Shown: positions 1 to 7,634 of the stretch, piece by piece
How the letters are laid out: the number at the start of each line of letters is the position of its first letter
Position numbering within the stretch: position 1 is the first letter of the stretch
Assembly (NCBI GenBank): GCA_025352845.1
Contig: JANXSC010000108.1
Span: 1-10,444 of the forward strand
Reading direction: 5' to 3'
DNA: 10,444 bases
Source: Opitutaceae bacterium
Lineage (GTDB): Bacteria; Verrucomicrobiota; Verrucomicrobiia; Opitutales; Opitutaceae
Translations under genes and position numbers: made by a program
Notes under the pieces: generated by a model
What the model was told of the DNA's origin: nothing
What the model saw: only the letters and a program-made list of their open reading frames with translations
Databases searched by the model: none

Positions 1-513
1 CGCGACGAATTCGCCGGCGGTCTCGCGCAGATCGCGCGGCTGATCAAGGCGGACGTGGGCCTCGAAGCCGCGTCGATCGATCTGCCGGGCTGGGATTCGC
101 ATTTCGCTCAGCAGTCGCAGATCGACACGCTGGCGGCGCGACTCGCGGGCGGGCTGGAGGCGTTGCGCCGCGACCTTGGCGCGCGGATGGCGACGACGAC
201 GGTGGTCGTGATGACGGAGTTTGGCCGCACGGTGGAGGAGAACTCCTCGTTTGGCACCGACCACGGCCGCGGCTCGGCGATGCTGGTGCTCGGCAGCGGC
301 GTGCGCGGTGGGAAAATGCACGGCGCGTGGCGCGGGCTGAATCCCGACGTGCTCGAACGTCGCGGTGTGCTCGGCGGCTATGGTGATTTGCCGGTGCTCA
401 ACAATTATCGCGACGTGCTCGCGCCGGTGCTGGAGCGCCACGGCGCGGAGGCGGCGGCAGTCGCCGCGGTGTTTCCGGAATATGCGCTGCAGCCACTCGC
501 GCTTTTCGGTTAG
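1..513 (+). CDS. DUF1501 domain-containing protein, C-terminal part
   Basis: The reading frame is open from base 1, so the gene starts outside the window and only the last 170 residues are seen. The segment carries the C-terminal signature of DUF1501 proteins: a run of hydrophobic residues leading into MTEFGRT, then a GTDHGRG motif and a GSGVRGGK stretch. DUF1501 proteins belong to the alkaline phosphatase/sulfatase-like superfamily, usually have a twin-arginine signal peptide, and are often encoded beside a DUF1800 protein; neither the signal nor the partner can be seen here. The motifs correspond to the metal-binding side of that fold, but the biochemical function of the family is not established. 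The gene ends at TAG 511-513 and converges on kduI, with a pair of palindromes between the two stops. The family call is confident; the substrate is unknown. Confidence 0.85.
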   Translation, partial: RDEFAGGLAQIARLIKADVGLEAASIDLPGWDSHFAQQSQIDTLAARLAGGLEALRRDLGARMATTTVVVMTEFGRTVEENSSFGTDHGRGSAMLVLGSGVRGGKMHGAWRGLNPDVLERRGVLGGYGDLPVLNNYRDVLAPVLERHGAEAAAVAAVFPEYALQPLALFG

Positions 514-517
514 GGCT

Positions 518-604
518 GAACCGAAGGGCTGCGCCTCGTAGGCGAGCGCGCCTGCGCGCGCCCAATCCGCGCTCGCAAGCGAGCTGACCTACGCGAACCG
601 AAGG
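518..604. repeat. Head-to-head pair of REP-like palindromes flanked by a 10-bp direct repeat
   Basis: Two arms, 537-561 and 569-593, are imperfect reverse complements of each other (about 20 of 25 positions). Each arm is itself a hairpin: GCGCGC-CT-GCGCGC on the plus strand and GCTCGC-TT-GCGAGC on the minus strand. Each is preceded by GTAG, the head tetranucleotide typical of REP elements handled by RAYT transposases. The sequence GAACCGAAGG occurs at 518-527 and again at 595-604, like a target duplication. The pair sits exactly between two convergent stop codons, where it may also act as a two-way terminator. The structure is read directly from the sequence; the REP/RAYT link is inference. 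Confidence 0.6.
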
Positions 605-1429
605 CTAGCGCAGTGTCGCGATCGGCGCGGGGTCCATGTCGGCGAACGTCTGGTTGTCGCCGCCCATCGCCCAGATGAAGCGGTAGGCACCGGTGCCAAC
701 GCCGCAGTGGATCGACCACGCGGGCGAGAGCACGGCCTCGCGGTCGCGGACGATGAGGTGGCGCGTGGCCTGCGGCTGGCCCATGAGGTGGACGACAGCG
801 TGTTTCCCGAGATCGAAGTAGAGATAAATTTCGGTGCGGCGGCTGTGCGTGTGCGGCGGCATCGTGTTCCAGACGCTGCCGGGCTCGAACTCGGTGAAGC
901 CCATGACGAGCTGGCTGCTCTTCACGCCATCGGGGTGGATCAGCTTGTTGATCCGGCGGCGATTGGCAGAAGCCGGATCACCGATCGGATCGGTGCGGAG
1001 ATCGGCGTGGCGCACGAGGGCGGTCGGGTGCGGGGCGAGCGCGGGGGTGCTGACGAAAAAAAACTCGGTGCGGCCCCCGCCGCCGTTGATGAACAGCACG
1101 TCTTTCTCGCCGGGGCCGATGTAGAGGCAGTCGAGGTGCCCGACGTCGTGGGCTTTGCCACCGACGCGCACCAGACCGGGGGCCCCGAGGTTGAGAATCC
1201 CAATCTCGCGCCGCTCAAGGAAGAACGCCGTGCCCGTGGCCTTGGATGCCGGGAGCGTGAGCGGCTCGTTGTCCGGCAGCGCCGCCCCGACGATCATGCG
1301 GTCGAGGTCGGTGTAGTGGGCGGTGATTTCGCCGGGGCGGAAGAGGCCGCCGAGGAGAAAGCGCGCGCGCAGCTCATCGGTCGGGAGCGTGTTGGTCGCC
1401 TCGGGGGTGGGGAAATAGTGGTGTTGCAT
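605..1429 (-). CDS. kduI: 5-dehydro-4-deoxy-D-glucuronate isomerase (4-deoxy-L-threo-5-hexosulose-uronate ketol-isomerase)
   Basis: KduI converts 5-keto-4-deoxyuronate, released from unsaturated uronates after pectin lysis, into 2,5-diketo-3-deoxygluconate in the cytoplasm. The 274-residue length matches the family (about 278 in E. coli). The C-terminal cupin half has the zinc-site signature PPHTHSRRTEIY with His193, His195 and Glu200, and a later His at about 241 in the SIHCGVGT motif. The family ending WAMGGDNQTFADMD is present close to the C-terminus. The N-terminal half carries the conserved ERREIGILNLG and CLYIGPG segments. ATG at 1427-1429 gives the expected MQHHYFPTP-type N-terminus; no Shine-Dalgarno sequence precedes it. 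The decayed TonB-dependent receptor upstream on the same strand fits a former sugar-acid uptake and degradation locus. kduD and kdgK are not in the window. Confidence 0.95.
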   Translation of the reverse strand: MQHHYFPTPEATNTLPTDELRARFLLGGLFRPGEITAHYTDLDRMIVGAALPDNEPLTLPASKATGTAFFLERREIGILNLGAPGLVRVGGKAHDVGHLDCLYIGPGEKDVLFINGGGGRTEFFFVSTPALAPHPTALVRHADLRTDPIGDPASANRRRINKLIHPDGVKSSQLVMGFTEFEPGSVWNTMPPHTHSRRTEIYLYFDLGKHAVVHLMGQPQATRHLIVRDREAVLSPAWSIHCGVGTGAYRFIWAMGGDNQTFADMDPAPIATLR

Positions 1430-1465
1430 GGACAGGAGTTTCGCGGCGTTCCGGCGCAGCAGATG

Positions 1466-1491
1466 AAAACTAAAACCCGCGGGGCCCGCGG
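1466..1491 (-). terminator. Candidate terminator after the TonB receptor remnant
   Basis: CCGCGGG and CCCGCGG (1477-1491) form a GC-rich palindrome. On the minus strand it is followed at once by GTTTTAGTTTTC, a T-rich tail. It lies about 40 bp after the stop of the receptor remnant and about 45 bp before the kduI start, so it would separate the two transcription units. The arms leave almost no loop, so the real hairpin must open a few central pairs. Inference from sequence only. Confidence 0.4.
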
Positions 1492-1531
1492 TGACAAGCG
1501 GGGATGCGGGTGATTGCAGGCCGGTCGGGCG

Positions 1532-2076
1532 TCAGAACGAGCCCTTCACAGCGACGGCGAGCTGCACGCCGAACTCCTCGCTGCTGTAGGTGAGCGTGTA
1601 GCCGGGGATCTCGGGGCTGTAGCGCTCGAGGTCCTGCGGCGTGTTGAGGACGTTGCGCGCGTTGGCGAAGACGGTGACGCGTTTGCTGAAGCGGTATTCG
1701 GCGTTGAGATCGATGTTGTAGCGGGAGTCGTAGTATTCGAAGGCGTTGGGGGCGGTGCCGGTTTGGCGGAGTTGCCCTGCCGGCCGCGGTAGTTGTATTT
1801 CGCCATCAGGATGACGGCCCGGCGGCTAAAGGTGAGGCCCATGCTGCTGCTCTTCGGGATGAAGCGGTTGAAGTCGGCGCCGTTGGCGCCCTGCAGGTGG
1901 AGCATGGAACCACTCGCGGAGAAGTTGAAATATTTGCCCCACTCGCCGAGGGCGGCGATGGCCTTGAGGGGTTGCATGTAGTTGAACTCCGCGCCGTCGA
2001 TGCGGGGTAGGAGGCGGAGGAGTTTCTTCGGGTTCACGTGGTGGGTGGTAAACTTGCGGGCAGGGTTGTTCGTCAG
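1532..2076 (-). pseudogene. TonB-dependent receptor, C-terminal remnant, frameshifted and 5'-truncated
   Basis: Read on the minus strand, the first part contains RIDGAEFNY, FIPKSSSMGLTFSRR and MAKYNYRGRQG, typical of the last barrel strands of the very large outer-membrane TonB-dependent receptors of Opitutaceae-like bacteria. At about 1775-1777, inside a run of three C (GGG on the coding strand), the frame must shift. The other frame then continues as NAFEYYDSRYNIDLNAEYRF, VFANARNVLN, SPEIPGYTLTYS and a final KGSF before TGA at 1532-1534, including the terminal aromatic residue usual for outer-membrane barrels. One missing G would explain the break. Family members have several hundred more residues upstream, including the plug; here homology-like sequence ends near 2076 and stop codons follow. 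The double damage argues for a true pseudogene, though the frameshift alone could be a sequencing error. The original substrate is unknown; a uronate oligosaccharide is a guess from kduI next door. Confidence 0.8.
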
Positions 2077-2238
2077 GATCGGAAAAAGGGGACAGTTGTT
2101 TGCCGTGAAGATTCGGGGACGCTTGGGTCTTCAGGTAAAAATAACCGGCCGAGGATCCAGCATCGCCCCGTGGTGGACATCGCCAAACGGTTTCTTCGCC
2201 AGACGGGACGGCAGTCAGCAAGAAGTCCGCTGCCATCC
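2077..2238. other. Gene-free stretch with GGGGAC repeats, possible insertion scar
   Basis: No credible gene is seen here. The sequence abuts the broken end of the receptor remnant. GGAAAAAGGGGACAGTTG lies at about 2080-2097, and a second GGGGAC follows near 2115. Together with the abrupt end of receptor-like coding, this suggests that foreign or rearranged DNA replaced the upstream part of the receptor. No transposase or terminal repeats were identified. Confidence 0.3.
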
Positions 2239-2262
2239 GCCCGCTTGGCTGTGTCAGCGGGC
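2239..2262 (-). terminator. Hairpin downstream of the PfkB kinase gene
   Basis: GCCCGCT (2239-2245) and AGCGGGC (2256-2262) form a perfect 7-bp stem with a 10-nt loop, 14 bp past the stop of the kinase on the minus strand. No T-run follows, so it is either a weak terminator or a 3'-end stabilising hairpin. Confidence 0.35.
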
Positions 2263-2276
2263 CGAAATCGCGCGCG

Positions 2277-3281
2277 CTACTTTTTCGCGCCGAGCGCCAT
2301 CGCCCGCGGGTGCAGGTTGGCGAAATGCTCCGGCGGGATGATCGGGCCCATGTGCGTGACGGTCTCGGAACCGAGCAGCGAGGCCAGGGTGCCCGCGTCG
2401 GGCAGCGACCAGCCGCGCAGATGGCCGAAGAGCAAACCCGCGGCCCACGCATCGCCGGCGCCGTTGGTATCGACGACTTTGGCCGCCGGCACCGGCGCGA
2501 TGCGGTGGAGCGCCGGGCCGTGCGCGATCCAGGCGCCTTCCTGGCCGACTTTCACCGCGGCGAGCACGCCGTGGCCGGCGAGCCGCTGCGTGAGCGTGGC
2601 GAAGCCGGAGGTGGTGTCCTGAAACAGCGTGCGGATCTCGTCCTCGTTGGCGAAGACGATGTCGATGCCGCGGCGGAAGTGCTCGAAGAGCCAGTCGCGC
2701 GAGGCGTTGACGACTTCGAACGACGCGAGGTCGAGGCTCGTGGTGCAGCCGGCGGCGCGCGCGCTGGCGAGCACCTTGTCGGCGAGCGCCTGGTTGAACA
2801 CGAGGTAGCCCTCGATGTGCGCGTGCTGGCAGCCGGCAAAATCCGCGGGCGAGATTTCCTCCGGCGCGAGCGTCATCGCGGCCCCGAGGCAGGTGCGCAT
2901 CGTCCGCTGCGCATCGGGCGTGACCATGATCATGCTGCGGGCGTTGGGCTGCGCGGCGGACTTGAAGCGCGAGCCATCGACGCCCGCGCGCTCGAAGGCC
3001 TCGCGATAGATGCGCGCGATCGCGTCGTTGCCGAGTTTCCCGAGGAAGGTGGTGCGCAGGCCGAGCCGCGCGGCGTTGTAGGTGGTGTTGGCCGCGGAGC
3101 CGCCGGTGGCGTGCGCCGGCGCGTGATCGAGGAGGGCGGCGATGCGCTCGATCTCGGGATCGTCGACCAGGACCATGCCGCCCTTTTCGCCGGTGATATT
3201 TTTTTTCAGGAACTCGTCCGGCACCCGGGCGAGCAAATCCATGATGGGCGAACCGACGCCGATGAGATCGAAAGCGGGCAT
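2277..3281 (-). CDS. PfkB-family carbohydrate/nucleoside kinase (adenosine-kinase-like)
   Basis: The product is a 334-residue cytoplasmic ATP-dependent kinase of the ribokinase/PfkB superfamily, of normal full length. The N-terminal family signature is GGSAANT at residues 60-66. The C-terminal PfkB signature DTNGAGDAWAAG at 271-282 contains the anion-hole glycines and the catalytic base Asp277. An NEDE segment near 212-215 matches the conserved metal/phosphate region. The GGSAANT form, the LDLASFE stretch and the overall layout resemble the adenosine-kinase-like branch rather than 2-keto-3-deoxygluconate kinases, so the substrate is left open despite kduI nearby. ATG at 3279-3281 gives the usual MPAFDLIGVGSPIMD opening; no clear ribosome binding site is present. 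The DUF6941-like gene ends 19 bp upstream on the same strand, so the two are probably cotranscribed. Confidence 0.9.
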   Translation of the reverse strand: MPAFDLIGVGSPIMDLLARVPDEFLKKNITGEKGGMVLVDDPEIERIAALLDHAPAHATGGSAANTTYNAARLGLRTTFLGKLGNDAIARIYREAFERAGVDGSRFKSAAQPNARSMIMVTPDAQRTMRTCLGAAMTLAPEEISPADFAGCQHAHIEGYLVFNQALADKVLASARAAGCTTSLDLASFEVVNASRDWLFEHFRRGIDIVFANEDEIRTLFQDTTSGFATLTQRLAGHGVLAAVKVGQEGAWIAHGPALHRIAPVPAAKVVDTNGAGDAWAAGLLFGHLRGWSLPDAGTLASLLGSETVTHMGPIIPPEHFANLHPRAMALGAKK

Positions 3282-3300
3282 GGGAGAATCGCGAAGATGT

Positions 3301-3684
3301 TTAACCCGATACCGTCATGCTCGTCGCGAGGATCGGTTCGTCGTCGATTTCGATGATGAGCGAGTATTCGCCGGGCTGCGGGAAGCTGAGGTTGCGGATT
3401 TCGTTGATAAGATTGATGCGGTGCAACGGGCTCTGCGACTCAAACGGCCGCTCGAGCAGCGGCTGCGGGTTGGTGGCGTCGAGGCCCATCGCGATCTTCA
3501 GTTTGTGCTGACCCGGCGCGCAGTCGGAAATGGTCAGAAACCAAATCATGAACGGGTGCGTGACGGGAAACTGCCGCGCCTGGATATTGGAAAAAATGCC
3601 GAGAATCGTGTGCTTGCCCGAGCCGGGATCGATGTGAACACCGTCACAGGTAAGCCAGGCGAGAAGCTGAGGTTTGGAATGCAC
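3301..3684 (-). CDS. DUF6941-like hypothetical protein
   Basis: The product is a small soluble protein of 127 residues without a signal peptide or membrane segment. The opening pattern, a lysine-proline start, a hydrophobic strand ending in CDGV, then SGKHTILGIFSNI, matches small uncharacterised bacterial proteins grouped as DUF6941, many with the same CD...GK.SLIGIF layout. The rest alternates short hydrophobic strands, with FPQPGEYSLIIEIDDE near the end, and looks like a compact beta-sandwich. It is followed after 19 bp by the PfkB kinase on the same strand, so they likely share a transcript. No function is known; the family assignment is from memory of the motif and is moderately certain. 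Confidence 0.7.
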   Translation of the reverse strand: MHSKPQLLAWLTCDGVHIDPGSGKHTILGIFSNIQARQFPVTHPFMIWFLTISDCAPGQHKLKIAMGLDATNPQPLLERPFESQSPLHRINLINEIRNLSFPQPGEYSLIIEIDDEPILATSMTVSG

Positions 3685-3782
3685 CGCGGAAGCAGGGCGG
3701 GCACCACGGCGCGGCGCAAACGATTTTTCTTGGAGTCGATCTGTGCGCGCGGCTTCGTGGCGGCGTGCTGCTGGCCGAAGTG

Positions 3783-3971
3783 ATGTTTCAGAAAACGTGG
3801 GATGTTGATTTGAGTCAGTATCCCCAATGGCTCGTCGTTCTGGTCGGCACGCTCGTGGCCGCGCTCGTCGTCTGGATCGCGATGAAGCTGCTGAAGGTCG
3901 CGCTGTGGCTGTTGTTTTTCGTCGTGCTGTTCGGCGGGGTCGGCTGGGCGCTGTGGCTGTTGGTGAGGTGA
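3783..3971 (+). CDS. Small two-helix membrane protein
   Basis: The product has 62 residues. After a short polar start (MFQKTWDVDLSQYPQW) come two hydrophobic segments, about residues 17-32 and 37-60, separated by a lysine-containing turn (MKLLKV). This predicts a small inner-membrane hairpin protein. ATG at 3783 is preferred; a GTG at 3765 in the same frame would add six residues, and no ribosome binding site decides between them. It is divergent from the DUF6941-like gene, with under 100 bp between the starts, so the two promoters must lie together there. Strong hydrophobicity and use of host-like codons support it as real. No family was recognised. Confidence 0.6.
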   Translation: MFQKTWDVDLSQYPQWLVVLVGTLVAALVVWIAMKLLKVALWLLFFVVLFGGVGWALWLLVR

Positions 3972-3990
3972 GCCCGCCGGGTGAGGAAAG

Positions 3991-4239
3991 GGGCGCAAAT
4001 CAGGTTGTGAGCCGTCGCGGAGCGACGTAGTGATATTAGCCGTGGGCTTCAGCCCACGGAACCGTGGTGCCAAAACAGGCTGCGTCGCGGAGCGACGCTT
4101 GAAGTCTGCCATTACCCTCATGCGTCGCTCCGCGACGCAAAATACCGCCAGACAAATTCCGTGGGCTGAAAGCCCACGGCTACGGTCAAGCCTCGCTACG
4201 CGAGTGGGAACGCAGGCGCACAAAAACTGATTTGCGCCC
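3991..4239. repeat. Composite inverted repeat of nested palindromes (MITE/REP-like element)
   Basis: This fills most of the 333 bp between the small membrane protein and pyrG. The ends are perfect 13-bp inverted repeats: GGGCGCAAATCAG at 3991-4003 and its complement at 4227-4239. Further in, CCGTGGGCT-TC-AGCCCACGG near 4040-4059 is mirrored at 4159-4179. Closest to the centre, GCGTCGC-GGA-GCGACGC near 4082-4098 is mirrored at 4122-4138. Additional small palindromes lie at 4013-4027 and 4191-4204. The right CCGTGGG hairpin is headed by GTAG on the minus strand, as in REP elements. The flanks GTGAGGAAA and GTGGGAAAA are similar and may be a worn target duplication. No coding capacity is seen. 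Confidence 0.75.
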
Positions 4240-4304
4240 GTGGGAAAAACTAAACTGAACTTTTCCTTGCGCGGGTTGCAGGCGGGCCGTCAGCCTGTTC
4301 TCCC

Positions 4305-5942
<1,638 letters not shown>

Positions 5943-5945
<3 letters not shown>

Positions 5946-5978
5946 AACCAGGAATCATTTCTTGGTTTTCTGGTTTCA
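5943..5978 (+). promoter_or_regulatory. Alternative hairpins in the pyrG-kdsA spacer
   Basis: TGAAACCAG (5943-5951) is perfectly complementary to CTGGTTTCA (5970-5978). The overlapping AACCAGGAA (5946-5954) can instead pair with TTCTTGGTT (5959-5967), with one G-T pair and a TCAT loop. The two stems compete for the same left strand, as in attenuators, and an AT-rich stretch follows. It starts at the pyrG stop codon and ends 29 bp before kdsA. A role in tuning kdsA expression is inference. Confidence 0.35.
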
Positions 5979-6007
5979 GAATTTATTTGTTCCGGGTTTC
6001 GTAGCCC

Positions 6008-6799
6008 ATGCTCTTCGACCCGCAGAAACTCCTCCTCATCGCCGGGCCGTGCTCGCTCGAAAACGAGCGCGTTTGCCGCGCCGTCGCGGAGACACTCGTC
6101 GAATTGCAGCGCACGCGGCCGGAGCTGAACCTCGTTTTCAAGGGCTCGTTCGATAAAGCCAACCGCACTTCGCTCGCCGGCGCGCGTGGCACGGGCATCG
6201 ATTCCGGCCTCGCGCTCCTCGCGATGGTGAAGCGCGACTACGGTTTCCCCGTCCTCACCGACGTGCACGAGATTGCGCAGGTCGAGGCCGTCGCCGCGGT
6301 GTGCGATGTCGTGCAGATTCCGGCCTTCCTCTGCCGGCAGACGGACCTGTTGCTCGCCGCGGCGGCGACGGGCCGGATCGTGAATGTGAAGAAAGGCCAG
6401 TTCCTTTCCCCTCAGGAAATGGTGCATGTGACCGGCAAGCTCCGCGAGGGCCGCGCGCGTGAAATCTGGCAGACGGAGCGTGGCACGACCTTCGGTTATC
6501 AGAATCTCGTCGTGGACATGCGTTCCTTCGCGATCATGCGGCAGAATGGATTTCCGACGGTGTTCGATGCGACGCATGCGGTGCAGCTCCCCGGCGCCGG
6601 CGGCGGCAAGAGCAGCGGCCAGCGTGAATTTGTGGCGCCGCTCGCCAAGGCTGCACTCGCCGCCGGGGCCGAGGGCCTCTTCATCGAAACCCATCCCGAC
6701 CCGGCCAACGCGATCAGCGACGGCCCCAACATGATCGCACTCGCCGATCTGCCGGCGTTGATCGACGGATGCTTGGCGGTGTGGCGGGCGGTGCGGTGA
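6008..6799 (+). CDS. kdsA: 3-deoxy-8-phosphooctulonate synthase (KDO-8-phosphate synthase)
   Basis: KdsA condenses phosphoenolpyruvate with D-arabinose 5-phosphate to KDO-8-phosphate, the first committed step to the KDO of lipopolysaccharide, in the cytoplasm. The 263-residue TIM-barrel protein has all family motifs: FKGSFDKANRTS (44-55), TDVHE (84-88), QIPAFLCRQTDLL (103-115), NVKKGQFLSP (126-135), TTFGYQNLVVDMR (160-172) and FDATHAVQLPG. Cys15 in AGPCSLE, His190, Glu227 and Asp238 match the four metal ligands of the metal-dependent class (Aquifex type); the metal-free E. coli enzyme has Asn in place of the Cys. The protein is a little shorter at the N-terminus than the E. coli one. ATG at 6008 places the first strand directly, without a visible ribosome binding site. 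It probably shares a transcript with pyrG. Confidence 0.97.
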   Translation: MLFDPQKLLLIAGPCSLENERVCRAVAETLVELQRTRPELNLVFKGSFDKANRTSLAGARGTGIDSGLALLAMVKRDYGFPVLTDVHEIAQVEAVAAVCDVVQIPAFLCRQTDLLLAAAATGRIVNVKKGQFLSPQEMVHVTGKLREGRAREIWQTERGTTFGYQNLVVDMRSFAIMRQNGFPTVFDATHAVQLPGAGGGKSSGQREFVAPLAKAALAAGAEGLFIETHPDPANAISDGPNMIALADLPALIDGCLAVWRAVR

Positions 6800-6812
6800 G
6801 ATGCTACGGGAG
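6791..6812 (+). repeat. Direct repeat, copy 1 (overlaps the kdsA end)
   Basis: GTGCGGTGAG followed by ATGCTACGGGAG includes the last codons and stop of kdsA. The same two blocks, separated by three extra G, recur at 7522-7546. The two copies flank the RelE-type toxin-antitoxin pair. Confidence 0.55.
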
Positions 6813-6912
6813 GTGGAGAATTCTCGAGATCCGTCCGATGGTCAGATTCTGAGAATGATTGGTCGGGTTCATAAGGCGTAACTTGAGGGTTTCATCGCCC
6901 CTCGGCTAGGCC

Positions 6913-6937
6913 TGCTCATTCCTACTGGTTGGGCCTT
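6913..6937 (-). repeat. 25-nt repeated motif, copy A, downstream of the toxin gene
   Basis: The segment begins TGCTCATT and ends around GTTGGGC (6928-6934). It matches the segment at 8190-8214 at 21 of 25 positions. Both lie just past the stop codon of a minus-strand gene. GTTGGGC fits the GTTRRRY core of integron attC sites, but a full attC was not demonstrated. Confidence 0.45.
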
Positions 6938-7230
6938 CAGCGGCGCGATATTCCAAATTCGGGATGCCGGCGATTGTGACGTAGCACAAGAACGCGGACT
7001 TCATCACGCACCATCCGGAAAAGGAAATGGTAGCGAAACACGCGGAGCCGGGCGCGGCGAATGTCGTCCCGGAAAAATCCAAATCGGGTCGGGTTGGCTG
7101 CGATGCGTCCCCTGACCGCCTGAACTTCCGCGAAGAAGCTGTCACCAAGTTTGCTGCCACCTTCTTGGTCGAAGTATTCCAAAGCGAGCCTGAGGTCGGA
7201 CTGGACCGCCCGGTGAAAATGAAGCTTCAC
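6937..7230 (-). CDS. RelE/ParE-family toxin
   Basis: This is a small basic toxin of the RelE/ParE superfamily, which typically either cleaves mRNA at the ribosome or poisons gyrase; which of the two cannot be told here. With GTG at 7228-7230 the product has 97 residues (MKLHFHRAVQSDLRLAL...). It has the helical N-terminus, the IAANPTRFGFF segment, and the C-terminal strands RVFRYHFLFRMV and VRVLVLRHNRRHPEF, ending with the usual H..R..P pattern. That GTG overlaps the antitoxin TGA as GTGA, the classic coupled arrangement, and is preferred over an upstream GTG at 7258-7260 that would extend the protein by ten residues. The antitoxin lies immediately upstream. Codon use appears less GC-biased than in pyrG or kdsA. 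Confidence 0.88.
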   Translation of the reverse strand: MKLHFHRAVQSDLRLALEYFDQEGGSKLGDSFFAEVQAVRGRIAANPTRFGFFRDDIRRARLRVFRYHFLFRMVRDEVRVLVLRHNRRHPEFGISRR

Positions 7231-7439
7231 CTTCCGAGGCCGCGCCGAAGCTGGTCCCACGTAATGGATGCATTCGGATCGCGCTCCATCTCCTCATCGC
7301 GCCGACGCGCTTCTGCCACGCCCTCGTCTTCATCGTCGAGGATCGGTGTCAAGCCCTCAAGCAAATCCGCGGCCAATGCGGCTTTCTCACTAGTGGACAA
7401 AGCACTGGCTCGCTGCCGAATCTCTTGAACGCGCGTCAT
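7227..7439 (-). CDS. Addiction module antitoxin (TIGR02574-like)
   Basis: The product is a 70-residue acidic protein and the antitoxin partner of the toxin that overlaps its 3' end. The layout matches the putative addiction module component family: an N-terminal helix with LSTSEKAALAADLLEGL (about 14-30), an acidic linker rich in Asp and Glu, then AEARRRDEEMERDP and a C-terminal ITWDQLRRGL motif that would clamp the toxin. These proteins usually lack a classical DNA-binding fold. ATG at 7437-7439 starts the frame. It is the first gene of the pair, so antitoxin is made before toxin and translation is coupled through the GTGA overlap. Confidence 0.85.
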   Translation of the reverse strand: MTRVQEIRQRASALSTSEKAALAADLLEGLTPILDDEDEGVAEARRRDEEMERDPNASITWDQLRRGLGR

Positions 7440-7505
7440 GCAAAAAACGTAATCCGAGGGTTCCCAAAGGCGAGGGGGATTTTGCCCAACGTCACCGCCA
7501 CGATG

Positions 7506-7567
7506 CGACCCGGCGCGAGCCGTGCGGTGAGGGGATGCTACGGGAGTTGGTTCAAATCGCCGGGTCG
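7506..7567. repeat. 10-bp perfect inverted repeat with a 42-nt loop
   Basis: CGACCCGGCG (7506-7515) and CGCCGGGTCG (7558-7567) are perfect complements. The loop contains the second copy of the direct repeat. It lies in the 195-bp gap between the phosphatase stop and the antitoxin start, on the path of transcripts entering the TA pair. It may be an RNA structure, a worn palindromic repeat or chance in GC-rich DNA. Confidence 0.35.
7522..7546 (+). repeat. Direct repeat, copy 2
   Basis: GTGCGGTGAG, three extra G, then ATGCTACGGGAG: the same blocks as at the end of kdsA (6791-6812). Here they are not part of any gene, so the copy probably derives from the kdsA end. Confidence 0.5.
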
Positions 7568-7634
7568 AAATGATGACGCTCGAAGAAACGCGGCCTGTGA
7601 GCGGCCGTGGGCTGGCGACTTCGGCTCTTTTTTG

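Noticed and set aside
707..1513. Plus-strand frame opposite kduI
   Set aside because: Antisense shadow; kduI carries all zinc-site residues on the minus strand.
1826..2452. Minus-strand frame spanning the receptor remnant and the kinase end
   Set aside because: It runs across two different real reading frames and a gene-free gap, and has no coherent protein features.
2277..3281. Assigning the PfkB kinase as KdgK to complete the kduI pathway
   Set aside because: The GGSAANT signature and overall pattern favour the adenosine-kinase-like branch, and the gene is in a different probable operon.
2310..3356. Long plus-strand frame opposite the PfkB kinase
   Set aside because: The kinase has complete family motifs; the opposite frame is low-complexity Arg/Gly/Ala/Glu and has no family signature.
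3991..4239. CRISPR array
   Set aside because: The repeats are mirrored palindromes, not regularly spaced direct repeats with unique spacers, and no cas genes are present.
7545..7567. tRNA-like T-loop sequence GGTTCAAATC
   Set aside because: The flanks do not form a T stem, and no acceptor, anticodon or D arm can be built around it.
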